Assembly (NCBI GenBank): GCA_003313425.1
Contig: NHZP01000012.1
Coordinates: forward strand, 1,488,001 to 1,552,000
Reading direction: 5' to 3'
Length of the DNA: 64,000 bases
Source: Pseudopyrenochaeta lycopersici
Lineage: Eukaryota; Ascomycota; Dothideomycetes; Pleosporales; Pseudopyrenochaetaceae
Below are positions 32,026 to 42,920 of this stretch, piece after piece. Position numbers and translations under genes: made by a program. Position 1 is the stretch's first letter. Each line of letters begins with the position of its first letter. The notes below the pieces were generated by a model that worked only from the letters and a program-made list of their open reading frames with translations, was not told the DNA's origin and did no database searches.

Positions 32026-35000
32026 ATGACCGAAGAGGCGCCATCCATCCGCTCGTCACAGGGGTCGTCGAGACGTGCGCCCAAGAATGTGAGCATCCCC
32101 TCCGCATTCCGCACCGACACGGTCCTGGGCCACCCACGCTTCAGTCGCTGACACTCTCCGCTATGCAGCCCCAGCAGCAGCTTTCGCAGATAGAGAAATC
32201 CGTCACCCACCTGCTGGTCGCCACAAAGCAGCTCCTCGGTTCGTCTGCCACGCCTACGCGCCCCTTGGGCCACTGCTAACACCGCCAAGAGACATTGACC
32301 CTATGGTCGCGAGGAACCGCCACCGAGAGCGAGGTGTCGGATGTATATGTGCGCCTGGGATATGAATTCAACATCGCGTCGCGAGCCTTCAACGCCATCG
32401 GCGTTGATACCACGGATCTGGGAAATGTGCCCGAATTGCTGCGTGGGATACTCGAGGAGACGCTCAGTCAGGAAGCCTCGCAATCAAGCCTCGACAATTT
32501 CTTGCCACGAATACGAGACATTATCATAAACCTGCTGCACGGCCTGAAGAAGAAACAGCAGCGATTACGGCAGCGCACTGGTCGGGACGGCACTACCTTG
32601 AACGGCACCAGTCCACGCCAGGGCAGCGTTGGAAGCACCGGCGAGCTGGAGGAACCACAACAAGCACGCTCTGCAAGTACCAGATTGCCGTCACGGGGCG
32701 ACAGCGCCGAGTTCGGCGGTAATGGTCCCGACCTGCCACCCCGCTCGTCTTCCGTGGCTGGCGGGAGAGCGTCACCAAATAAATACGAACCGCTGCCGTC
32801 CAACCCAAGGGCCAATCGCTCCACCGCCGCGAGCCAGCTTTCGACAGATTCCTCTCTGTCAAGCTCGACTGCCCAGCAGATGCCCGTACTGGCCCCATAC
32901 CCAGCCGATGATTCTATGCCCAGGCCTCCTGCACCCGCGCAACCAAACTACGCTGTCGATTTCCCACCGCCTCCCCCTCCGCCGAAACAGGAAGATGCAT
33001 TGGCTGCGTTGCAAAGAGGTGGCGAATTGGAGCGACGAGCTTCGCGCCGATTCTCTGCATACCAGATACAGAAGCACCTAGGAACCAATGGCATACCACT
33101 GCCACCTGTCCAGAACTCGCCCATACCGAACCGAGGCAGAGACGTGCGAGAATCGATGAACGCGGTCCGCACAAGAGCATCTATGATGCATAGTAGGCAG
33201 CGTTCCACACAACAACGGCCTGTCGTTGATACCACCGTTGACAAGCCAAACGATGCTTCTAGACGTATCTCCGAAGAAAGTGCCCAAAGCTCGGTACCGA
33301 GCATTGCGCCGCCAAAAGAACCCGCTCCTGACGATAGTCCAACCGCGAAAACGCCCGAAGACAAGCTTGCAGCACCAAGATTTCTAGAAGGAGACCAGCC
33401 CGTACTAGGTGCTACGCTCAGCGGGCCGTTGTCTGAGCCGTTGGAGCCGTCGGAGCTCGCGTCAGATTCGCCAGTGAAAGCGCTGCAGAAGCCAGCCAAC
33501 CTACCTGCCCGGCATGGCTCACGTAGAGCAAAGTCACCCTCTCCACAGCCTCCTCAATTTATTCCTGAGCAGTCACCTCAGCCGGGAAAGGAGCTTACAC
33601 TATTTCTGCAATACAAGAGCAAGATCAAGAAGTACGTATTTGCGGATGGCTTTGATCTCACTCCTGGACGATTGCAGCTAGCTTTCATTGAGAAGTTTGC
33701 CTGGGACACCCATCGTAATGGCGAACTACCTGAGATCCACATACAAGACCCAGTCTCAGGTGTTCGGTACGAACTAGAGGACATCAACGATATCAAAGAT
33801 CGCGCAGTGCTGGTCCTCAACGTTGAACAACTTGACGAAGTAAAGAGTCATATAGACGACAAGTTTGGTGGCCTAAGCCGCCTCGTAGAGAGCATCAAGA
33901 CGGTAGTGGAAGATCAGCAGTCGACTATACAGCGCGTGGCAGAACGCCAACAACAAACAGCGAAGGAGCTTGCTGGTATCGCGGCAGCGCCAACACTGTC
34001 GTCAGCGCGCAATTCAGCACTTTTGCCATCTCGCTCAATTTCGGGCGGAGGCCCATCCGAGGGTACCATACACTCAGTCGCATCCCTAAGCGAAGTCCAG
34101 TCGCTGCGGCGCGATCTAGCCGTGGTCCGGCAGACTTACTCCTCGTTTGTTTCGGATATTCAGGCAAGTATGTCGACCATTCGTACGAAGGCCAACGCAG
34201 TCAAATCGACGGCTATCAAAGCGGCCTTGCCGACGCTTGACGGAGACACTGGTCGCGCATACATCAACACGGGCAAGAAGACGCTACAGGATGACTCTGA
34301 GAAGATTGTCAATAGAGTGGATGACCTCCAGGATCTTGTCGAAGATCTCCGCAAAGATGTTGTCATGCGAGGTGTTCGACCAATGCCTCGCCAACTTGAA
34401 GTTACCGCCAAGGACCTTTCTATTGCAACTGCAGAGCTCAAAAAGCTGCAAGACTTCTTGTCCAAGGAGAAACCACTCTGGACAAAGATCTGGGAACAGG
34501 AGCTGCAAACTGTGTGTGAGGAGAGAGATCTGCTCACCATGCAGGAAGAGCTTGCGGCTGATCTGCAGGATGATCTAGAGAAGGCTGCTCAGACGTTTGA
34601 GCTTGTTGAACAAGCCACAAAGCAGCAAAATTTGGAGACTGAGAAGGAGACCGGCAAGGGTTTGCGCTCAGCAAGTGGGCGAAACGTTGTCAATGCCGCC
34701 TCTTTTGACAAAGCGGTGGATCCACGACAAGCTCGAGATGGTGTCTTAGGAGAAGTCAAGGCCCTACAACCCAATCACGAAAGCAGACTTGAAGCAATCG
34801 AACGCGCAGAGAAAGCACGGCAGCGCGATCTTGAAACTAGGAACGATGATGAATTCAAGCGCGAACTCGGTAATTTTGTCGAAGAAGGCAAGCTCAAGAA
34901 GAGCGGTGGTATAGAAGAAGCCGAGCGGCTCCGCAAGACAAAAGATGAACGAGCACGGAAAGAAAATTTCGAACGCGAAGCTGCACGCCAAAGAGCTAAA

Positions 35001-35150
35001 GCTGAGAAGGCTGAACGAGAAGCTGCTGCCGCGGCTGCTGCTGCTACTGCTGCCAATGGAGATAGAGAAGGGTCACACATGGAAGAGTCTGCAGCAGAGC
35101 CGACCCAAGAAGAGGCCAATGGAGATGACAGTAGTGCCAATCCCACTTAG
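32026..35150 (+). CDS. BUD6: Actin- and formin-interacting polarity factor Bud6/Aip3
   Basis: Polarisome component that binds actin monomers and stimulates formins at growing tips. Three exons, 32026-32088, 32169-32238 and 32290-35150 (997 aa). The start MTEEAPSIRSSQGSSRRAPK splices to QLSQIEKSVTHLLVATKQLL and LETLTLWSRG, the conserved N-terminal Aip3 block. VSDVYVRLGYEFNIASRAF and PELLRGILEE follow. A long Ser/Pro-rich linker contains PPPPPPPK. The conserved core resumes at KELTLFLQYKSKIKKYVF with LQLAFIEKFAWDT and RAVLVLNVEQLDEVK. It ends in extended coiled coils and an Ala/Glu-rich tail. An alternative ATG at 32163 lies in intron 1 and would lose the N-terminus, so I prefer 32026. Confidence 0.93.
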
Positions 35151-36320
35151 ACGTCGTCCAACATGCTTAGCCTACTAAGCTGTGTTTGTGCTGACTACGG
35201 GACTGTAGAGTTGCCGACTTTGCGATATACGATCCGCCCATGGGTTAAGAGCGGTATCCAATTGTCTATGCCGATGGCCTTCGCAGCTCTCGGTAGTCTG
35301 AGCAATCCAATATCGGCCGCTTCATCTGCAGAGACACTTGATTCGACTGGCTCAACTTCGGGAGCTCTGGACAGCAGTAAGCCGGATCGTGACGCTGGCA
35401 TTTCGGCATCAATATCGTCGAGAGACAACTCGGCGCCAATTGTCCTTGTCAATGCATCCACTCCGTTGCTCTCGAGGCATGACATCGCTCAGAAGCGAAG
35501 GATCTCAAAAATGCCGTTTAGTCTGAGCAAAATCTACCCAAGGCTTGGCATTGACGCTCCATCAACACAGCTGCGCGACAAAACAATACCACTGGACTTG
35601 AGAACCCACACGCCGATGGTGTCAAAGTTGCAGACACACCTGACTGGGAGAGTGATCAAGACAGAGAAACAGAGGGCATAGGGTCGTCCACCCCAAGTAT
35701 GAGTGGGAAGAACCCTGCAACCTGGCTCTCAAAGCTGTTTGGGCAGTAATTTAGCCAGGAGAATGAGCGCAAGGTCTTGTAGACATGTAATTTTATTTTC
35801 AAATACAGTTGGATACATGGGGAGGCATGATATCATAGTACAACATTGTAATCGCCCTTTTAAGATTGGTTTGGGGCTACGGTCGAGACTAGCGCGCATT
35901 CTGTTCAAGGCAGCATTCATGCATGGCGTTCGTGGCTGTTTACATGAGAGCGCAATCAGTGCGCATGTAGCCTCACTCAGTTGAGGAGATTGGAAAGAAG
36001 CTTCAGTGGCATGCTGCGGATCAATGTGCGAGACAATGCTGATGAAGCCAAATATGACAGTGTTATAATTACTCAGGGTGTGTTCGCAAATGATTATTCC
36101 AAAATCTGTCCTTGACCCTCTGGTCACAAGTAGAATTTCCGGCTTGCTCGATAAATAGGGAGCAGTCAACTCAAGAGACTCTAAGAGACACCCATTTGGC
36201 ACCCCTGCTCTCCAGTACAAAGACATCATTGGTCTGCCCAAACGCCAGTCCTACACTCGACGCAGAAAGAACGCCCACGCTATGCAAACACACAATCCTT
36301 CGCCTCATGATTCCCCGCGC
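35151..36320. other. 1.2-kb convergent region (BUD6 / LST8)
   Basis: 3' flanks of two convergent genes. It holds the weak ORF listed separately at 35163-35681, then about 640 bp with nothing recognisable. Confidence 0.5.
35163..35681 (+). CDS. Possible small hypothetical ORF in BUD6 3' flank
   Basis: 172 codons from an ATG only 13 bp after the BUD6 stop, too close for its own promoter. The C-terminal part (RISKMPFSLSKIYPRLGID and THTPMVSKLQTHLTG) looks more protein-like than the start. It could be a 3'-UTR open frame, a remnant, or an alternative C-terminal exon of BUD6. No known family. Confidence 0.2.
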   Translation: MLSLLSCVCADYGTVELPTLRYTIRPWVKSGIQLSMPMAFAALGSLSNPISAASSAETLDSTGSTSGALDSSKPDRDAGISASISSRDNSAPIVLVNASTPLLSRHDIAQKRRISKMPFSLSKIYPRLGIDAPSTQLRDKTIPLDLRTHTPMVSKLQTHLTGRVIKTEKQRA

Positions 36321-37495
36321 TCAGTTGCCTACGGCGGTGTCGTTCAAAGCAACACAAACAGCGCCACGGTGATGGCCATTGTACTGTCTAATGATACTTT
36401 GGCTTCCTAACTCCCATAGTCGAGCATAGTGGTCGGAGCACGCTGTCACCAAGTATGCTGAGTCGGCACTGAACGCGCAGTCCCAGACCCAGCGTTGGTG
36501 TCCATGCAAAGTTGTTTCCAGCGGGAACGCAGCAGGGTCACGTTCGGCGGCGCTGGGTAGGTTGTCGGCAGCAGTGACGTTGTGCGGCAGGGAAGTGTCA
36601 ACCGACCAGATTCGTGCTGTATGGTCGGCGGAGCAAGTTGCGAGGTGTCGCACGTCGGGACTCAGCAGGACGCGCGTGATGTATGTGGAGTGTGCGAGGA
36701 AGCGGCAGATGGGCAAGATGGAAGTGGTGTCGGTGCGTTGGATCATACGCCATACATAGACGTTGCCCTACCATAGCCCATTAGTATCTCCCAAGTCATG
36801 CCCTTGTGCCTCTGGAAGCCAACTGATGAAGGGTGACTTACAGCGTTGTTGCCAGCACATACCATACTGCCGTCGCTCGCAACTGTGACACTCGCCACAC
36901 TGACATCGTCCTCGGGGATCAACTGATGACTACACTTGTTCTCGCCCAAATCCCAAATCCTCACATTACCTCCCCTATCACAACTAATCAACTCGCCCTG
37001 GTTTGGATGAATGACCACGTCGTTCACGGGCACGCCATGGGTATAGTTGCGCTGCACGTTGCCGCTCCTCGTGTCCCAGATCTTGACCGTGCCGTCTTCG
37101 CTGCTGGTGACCAGCCATTTGGACTCGCAATGGAAGGCGACGCCCGTGATGTTAGACGTGTGGCCGTCGAAGGTGAGGATTGCGTTGGGGTTGGTTGATT
37201 TGATGTCGTAGAGTTTAACGGTGTGGTGTCCCGCGGCGGCGAGGTAGCGTTTGTCGGGCGAGATGCAGAGGCGGTTGACCTGCGAGTCGGGGTGGGGGAT
37301 TGTGCGGGAGCAGATGCCGCTGAGGGCCTCCCAGAAGCTGCCGTCTTGGTGTCAGTGAGGCAAAGGCATGATTGGGGTTTGTGTAGTATGCGGACCGAAT
37401 GGTGTGGTCATATCCCGCTGCAGGCCCAAGGTCAGTTTGTTTGCTGCAAATGTGTGGGGCACTAGCTGTGTACCTGTACAAAGAATGACGGACAT
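36321..37495 (-). CDS. LST8: TOR-complex WD40 subunit Lst8 (Wat1/Pop3)
   Basis: Seven-bladed WD40 protein shared by TORC1 and TORC2; it stabilises the kinase domain. Four exons: 37495-37474, 37417-37396, 37337-36842 and 36767-36321 (328 aa). The first two exons are only 22 nt each, and together they encode MSVILCT|AGYDHTIR|FWEALSG, the near-invariant Lst8 start. WD repeats run through KLYDIKSTNPNAILTFDGH, WLVTSSEDGTVKIWDTRSG, ISCDRGGNVRIWDLGENK, NNA|GNVYVWRM, CSADHTARIWSVD, LHGHQRWVWDCAFSADS and GHHRGAVCVALND. Intron 3 has a TACTAAT branch site. The chain ends a few residues after VALND, slightly extended as AVGN. Confidence 0.96.
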
Positions 37496-38139
37496 GGCTG
37501 GACGATGTCCTGGCGCAGATTTGGGCTTTTGGTGGCTAGGTGGCTCTATTGCGGGTGAATATGCGACTGCGTTCCCCTCATCGGACGGATAGCATCATTA
37601 CGCGCGCGTATTGGCGATGGCAAGAGAGAAGCTCGCGCGGGCCTGGAGTCGAGGTTGATGCGCGGGAGTGCTTGGGCCTCAAGTTGGTCATGTCCGATGA
37701 CCCCTTCAGCCCTATGGCGGTCAACAGATGGAGACTAGGGGAGATCATGGCCGTTGGAGGCGGCAGGTGAATCCAAGAGGCCCAACGCTTCTTGAAAACA
37801 CAAAATCCTCGTTCTCACGTGCCAGAGCATATTCCACTGCCTCGATGCGCTTGATGGCGCGGGCTCAGCTCGTACCTCAATCCCACAAGACAAAGAAGCC
37901 GTGGCTGAGCACTCTCGCTCAACATGGCCGCATCAGGACAACCGTCCTCGCCAATCAAGCCCTCGACCATGGCGCAATGGACCGAATGCATGGATGCACC
38001 AGGTTTTGTCCTCCGTTTCTTGCTTTTAGTCTTCTTCTTGGGGCTGTATTTGAGCGGGTGATCGACGCTCCTTTCCATACTGTCGGATTGACCACCTTCT
38101 TGTCTTGGTCGCACCACGCCTTCAATCCTCGTCATCGTC
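37496..38139. promoter_or_regulatory. Divergent promoter region, LST8 / membrane-protein gene
   Basis: 644 bp between divergent starts. Open frames here are short and motif-free. Confidence 0.45.
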
Positions 38140-39126
38140 ATGTTCCCGCACCTCAAGTCGTCCATCACGCATAGCGAGCACGACCTTCAGGATGAAACAA
38201 CAATTCCGCTACATGGCCGGCCCCGAATGCAGCGAATGAGGCGCGAATCCCAATATCGCGCCGTCGCCCACACCATGAACAAGACCGTCTCCGGTCGATA
38301 CATCCGAACCTGGTCCGCCTGGTTCCTCCTCACCCTCGCCATTCATATCGCACTTTACATTGGCATTGCAGGCCAGGATCTACGCAAGAACCTTCATCTC
38401 GCAAACTCCCCCTTGGCCAAATTCAACTTCTTCATCGTTACGCTTATGGTGTCTACTCTTCCATTTATCTGTCGCTACTTTTTCAATACGCTCACGGCTG
38501 CCGTTGCTGGCCTGCTTCTTGGTGAACGTGGATATTCAGTCCCGTCAGCCAGTCTGCTTCTCGCTGTCAACCTTGGGTTGGGGCTGGATTTCCAGCAGTA
38601 CGCCTTGATATTCCGTGACGCAGAGAAGGGCATCAAAAGCATCGTCCTGATGTGTTTCATAGGCGATTGCTTTGTCCTAATGGGCATACCGTTCGTCTCG
38701 CTCGCTCTACACGTGCGCTTGGTGGAAGACAAGTGCTGGATGGGATACGATTGGGCTTGGCTTCTCTTCGCGCTTTTCTGGCCCACAATCTGTAGTCTAG
38801 TCGCTATTGCCTACCTGATCAGATACTGGAACTCGCAAGAATGCATACGCGCAGGATCTCCTCCAGGTGTATCTTCGACACTACAGGCTGCCTTGGACCT
38901 GGCACTGGTGCTGAAAGATGCTGATAGCAACGCAGACAGGCTATCTGGCAGGTGGAGGTACGGACACAAAGTTACCCAGGGGCAGGGCTACATGGGCGTT
39001 GATCAATCTTTTCTGGGCTTGGTCCAAGAAAATGAGTGTCTCTCACTGACAGACATGCTACTGGCGATAGAAGGAGAAGACAGTTCGTATGTAGGGAAGG
39101 TCCAGCAGGGGACACAAGGACTTTGA
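38140..39126 (+). CDS. Multi-pass membrane protein of unknown function
   Basis: Intronless, 328 aa. The N-terminal ~55 residues are polar and basic (RPRMQRMRRESQYR). Hydrophobic segments follow at roughly 58-78, 95-128, 134-157, 166-190 and 204-228, so four to six membrane passes. The remaining ~100 residues are hydrophilic and probably cytosolic (SSTLQAALDLALVLKDADS). GLLLGERGYSVPSASLLLAV and KCWMGYDWAWLLFALFWP are distinctive but match no family I can name. Single-exon structure and good codon bias support a real gene. Divergent from LST8; convergent with the phosphatase gene. Confidence 0.75.
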   Translation: MFPHLKSSITHSEHDLQDETTIPLHGRPRMQRMRRESQYRAVAHTMNKTVSGRYIRTWSAWFLLTLAIHIALYIGIAGQDLRKNLHLANSPLAKFNFFIVTLMVSTLPFICRYFFNTLTAAVAGLLLGERGYSVPSASLLLAVNLGLGLDFQQYALIFRDAEKGIKSIVLMCFIGDCFVLMGIPFVSLALHVRLVEDKCWMGYDWAWLLFALFWPTICSLVAIAYLIRYWNSQECIRAGSPPGVSSTLQAALDLALVLKDADSNADRLSGRWRYGHKVTQGQGYMGVDQSFLGLVQENECLSLTDMLLAIEGEDSSYVGKVQQGTQGL

Positions 39127-39673
39127 CTCTTACTTGAGAGATCATAGTAATGAACAATGTCTCGTATAGTTGGACATGCGCCTTGTAGAACATTCATGTT
39201 ATCCGCCCCAGGATAAAATGCTAACAATCTATAAGATGGCTCACCATCCCGCCCATTCAACACCTCTACATATCGACTCAGGTCAGGGACAACACTACAG
39301 CGAAAATCGATCTACTCGGAAACACCTCTCATCTTTGCCAAAGGTCCTGAATGAAATCACGCAACACGGCAATGATGAGGGGCATGCAGATTTTCTGAAC
39401 GAAAAGAGTTTCTAAAGGGCAGCGTATCGTGAAATAGAGATGAACAGGTAAGGAGGATGGCGACCGTCTAGTCCGCCAGGTATCATTTCGTGACATTGCC
39501 CACTTTCGATCCATGAGGCTCGTTTCCATGACCACCCGAGTTTGATCCTACAGGAAACCAACAAACCTATCGCTTGCAAATATCAGAGGAGAAACCATTA
39601 CTCGCAACCATGCTTCAAAAGTCAAGCCTGATGTACAAATGAGGCACTATGACCAGATCAAAGGCAGCGCGAT
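39127..39673. other. 547-bp convergent 3' region
   Basis: 3' flanks of the membrane-protein gene and the PP2C gene; nothing further seen. Confidence 0.5.
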
Positions 39674-41465
39674 TCACTTCTCGCTCGTCTGGACGGTACT
39701 CGCGACAGGCTTCTTGTCACCAAGAGCTTCTTTTGATGCTAGCTCAGGAGCGTCAGACTTCTCCGTCTGCACAGAAGACGGAGATTCGGTCACATGCGCG
39801 GTACTGGACTGTGGGCCGGGTGTACCGACCCGCTCATTGTGAGCGCTACCCTTTGTATCTTCCTTGTTGTACTTGTCGACTTGTGACTCGAGATCCTTGT
39901 CTTCGTCATCGTGATCGAACATATCGTTCTCAGGCGCTTCAGTAGAAATTTCAGTACCGTCGCCCAACAAAATAATGCGACCGCCAAGGCCGTTATTAGG
40001 GCGGAATCGATGATCAAGATCCATGTCGATGTCATCAGGGCTATCGTCAATGCGATGGTGCACGCCGGGACCGCGGAACTCAGCTACACAAATGTATTAG
40101 AAACTGAACTAATCGCCCTCAGAGGCGGAAGAGGCTGGATTCTCTGACTTGCCGTACTCCGGCGGCGCACATGGACCCTCTCCATTGGCAACCCTCTTTG
40201 CGATGTCCTCATACCACTGTTCCTTCGTCCGACCCTGTAGGAGACCAATGATGATCATAGTCATGTTGTCACATCCAACGCCTCCCGTGTCACTGTTGGA
40301 TGCCAGACAGTTGTCCATCATATTCTCACAGATAGCGGCAAGATCCTGCTTTGCAACAATTCCACGCCTAACAAATTCAACAACGGCTTGTGAAGACTGG
40401 CAGTCCCAGATACCTGCAGCCGAAGTCAGCGCGAATACGCATTGTATGATCAAACAGCCTCACCATCACAGGCAACAACCAGGAATTCGTCGTCCTGGTT
40501 GATGTCATGTATCTCAACATCTGGGAACGCGGTGACTATTTGTTGCTCGGGAGGAAGATCGGCGCTCTTCTTGAACTCGAAGTCACCTATTGCGCGCGAT
40601 AGGGCAAGGTTGCCGTTCACCCGGCCAAAATCGACAAAGCCGCCCGCAGCCTGAATACGTGCCTTCTCGGCTGGGAAATGTCAACAAAACTCTGCAGGGC
40701 TGAATGGAGTGTCTTGCCTTCGTTCTGCGGCTTATGGTCAAACGAGAGAGGCTTTGCCCTGCCTTTGACTCCCAAGACTGTACGCGAATCGCCTGCGTTG
40801 GCCTAGTCTTGTTAGCATTGCTAATTCACCATGTGCAATCAACGCACCACGTAGATCTTGTCCTTTGACAGAATGCCGACTGACGCAGTGCATCCAGACA
40901 CTTCTTCTTCGTACTTGGGATCTGTTCGGGATGAGTCAGCCCCGGCTGGCAGCAATCGAACAGAACATCAATGAACCTACCACTCAGTATCGCCCGGTCG
41001 GTCGCCAGAAACCCATCCTGGAGAGCCTTCTTCAGGTCGCCCTCTTTGAAGGCCTCTTGTTTTGTCACGATCCGATGTAGGTTCTCGCCAGTGTATATTG
41101 CGACCTTGTCGCCGCCGTGGCCGTCGTATACGCCGAAGAAGGCTAGTCGCTTGTCTGCGGGTGTGAGCTTGCCATCTTCGCTTGCTAGGTCCAACACAGT
41201 GGCGTGTGCATCCTCCATGCTGATCCGCCAGCCCTGCATCGAGGACACGCCGAAAATGAGTGAGTCGCCATCGCCGTTTTCTGAATGCTGCCGAGGAAAT
41301 TGTGTCAGTTTTCTGCGACTATCGACGACGGTACACGCGCCCCACAGCCATGTGCAAAAGCCCGTCGTCCAGCAGGAGACAGACGAAGTGCACGGTGCGG
41401 GGGCGGGGGGACAATATGGGGGCAATTACCTTGTCGACGACAGGCTCCGAAAGAGTCTGGCCCAT
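39674..41465 (-). CDS. PTC2: PP2C-type Ser/Thr phosphatase (Ptc2/Ptc3 class)
   Basis: Mg/Mn-dependent phosphatase of the Ptc2/3 class, which down-regulates stress MAP kinases and DNA-checkpoint signalling. Seven exons: 41465-41430, 41287-40981, 40921-40848, 40802-40718, 40670-40464, 40413-40153 and 40083-39674 (459 aa). The start [17 protein letters not shown] is that of the class and carries an MG N-myristoylation-like end. Metal-site motifs are [57 protein letters not shown] and [11 protein letters not shown]. The C-terminal ~130 residues are acidic and disordered ([12 protein letters not shown]). Introns 4 (40717-40671) and 6 (40152-40084) begin with GC rather than GT (GCAAGA, GCAAGT); all joins are required to keep the conserved sequence. 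Confidence 0.94.
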
Positions 41466-42783
41466 ATTGCTCGGTTCTTATGAGGACTCGCGGGAGAAGA
41501 TGGAAGGAATTCTTAGGGGGAGCGCAATTCTCCTGAAGTGCATGAAATTCCGAGCCGACACAGTGTTGTTGATGGTGGGGTATATCAGGACAGGGCGAGC
41601 GCGGCGGCGACGGTCGTAGCACGCAGATTCTTGGAGAGGACGAGGTCTCTGGCAGTATTCGGGGGAGAGGGGACAGAAATTGCGTGCTTAGCTCGCGGGG
41701 AGTAAACAGGCGGGTGTGGTGTTGAGAGCGAAGTGACGCCCGCCAGACTGACAGCACGGCGAGCGCGCTAGTTTCCAAATATGGTCTAGCGTAGATGGCT
41801 CAAGGTCGAGGCCGCGACAATGACGGCAGCGCATTCTCTGCAGCTGGTTCCCCACCAGCTCTCGAGTCGTGATTGATGGTTGCCTTGTGGAAATACGCGC
41901 CCAGCTTACCTCCGTGCATTCCCATGTTCAGGTTTGAGGCGATGCACCGGTGTCGTGAGGCAGCAGGCGGCTACGGCCCCTCTCTGAACCGCAGGAGCTC
42001 GCGTGCCGTGGCACAAACTCTTTTGAGAATCAGCCTCCAGCTGGTGCTCAAGAGCGACACTGGTTACTTGACCTAGCCACATTTAGCTTCTTCAACGTGA
42101 AAGTCTGGCCAATCTTGGGATTGCCGCCGTGAACCAGACTCTCCTGCCATCTGTTCAGTGGGATTACTGAAAGTCCGCCGCGTCTGCAGGGTCTGGATGT
42201 GCATGGCCAATCTTGTCGTAGTACCTTTGGCGAACTGTTCCCTTACCAAACGCCAGTCTCCAGGTGCTGCGCAAATCAACCTCGCCAGATTGACATGTGT
42301 TTGCAGCGTCCATCCCGCCATGCGTAGGCCCCCATGGACTTGCTCAATCGCTCTACCAGCCGGATGGGCAGACTTTGCACGCCAAACAGAATCCCTAGCC
42401 TGGGTAATGCGAGACTAACGGTCCTCAAGAAAAGCCAGCCAATACATTGCCGACTCCCTCACCTGCTCGCCAATATGCACTGAGCTGCCAACCTGCTACG
42501 AAACATGCATGTCCGCCCCAGCTTTTGAAAGAGAGTGAATCCACAAGTTCACTACAATCTTTCCCGCATAGGAAGAGCAACCGGTAGCCGACCCCCTAAG
42601 CCTAATTCAGAAGGCGCTTCAACCATACCACTGCACCCCAGGCAGAACTCGATATGTTCGTGTTTTCAACTTCCAAGAATCACAAGCACATACAAGCGCC
42701 CCCGTGGACTGTCAGCATGTCTTGCCTCGATGCTCGGAGCTGCCGCGAGCTTCTGAGCGACTAACAAGCGTCGCCGCGGTTGA

Positions 42784-42789
42784 CCTCGG
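42784..42789. promoter_or_regulatory. CCTCGG hexamer in POX1 promoter
   Basis: Candidate FarA/FarB-type fatty-acid response element, 132 bp upstream of the acyl-CoA oxidase ATG. Confidence 0.5.
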
Positions 42790-42832
42790 AACTTCGACTA
42801 GCGTGTTTGGAGCTCGCGAGCGCTATCGGCAG

Positions 42833-42838
42833 CCGAGG
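42833..42838. promoter_or_regulatory. CCGAGG hexamer (inverse orientation) in POX1 promoter
   Basis: Second candidate fatty-acid response element, in opposite orientation, 43 bp of spacer after the first and 83 bp before the ATG. Confidence 0.5.
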
Positions 42839-42920
42839 CCTGTGTCGTAATGAATACTTAGGCTCAGCTTTCCAGACAAATCTCTTTCATCCATCATTTC
42901 CATCGTCTTCATAAATTACA

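Larger units (their letters stand above)
41466..42920. promoter_or_regulatory. Divergent promoter region, PTC2 / POX1
   Basis: 1455 bp between divergent starts. The 140 bp upstream of POX1 carries two CCTCGG-type hexamers. No gene or RNA seen elsewhere. Confidence 0.5.
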
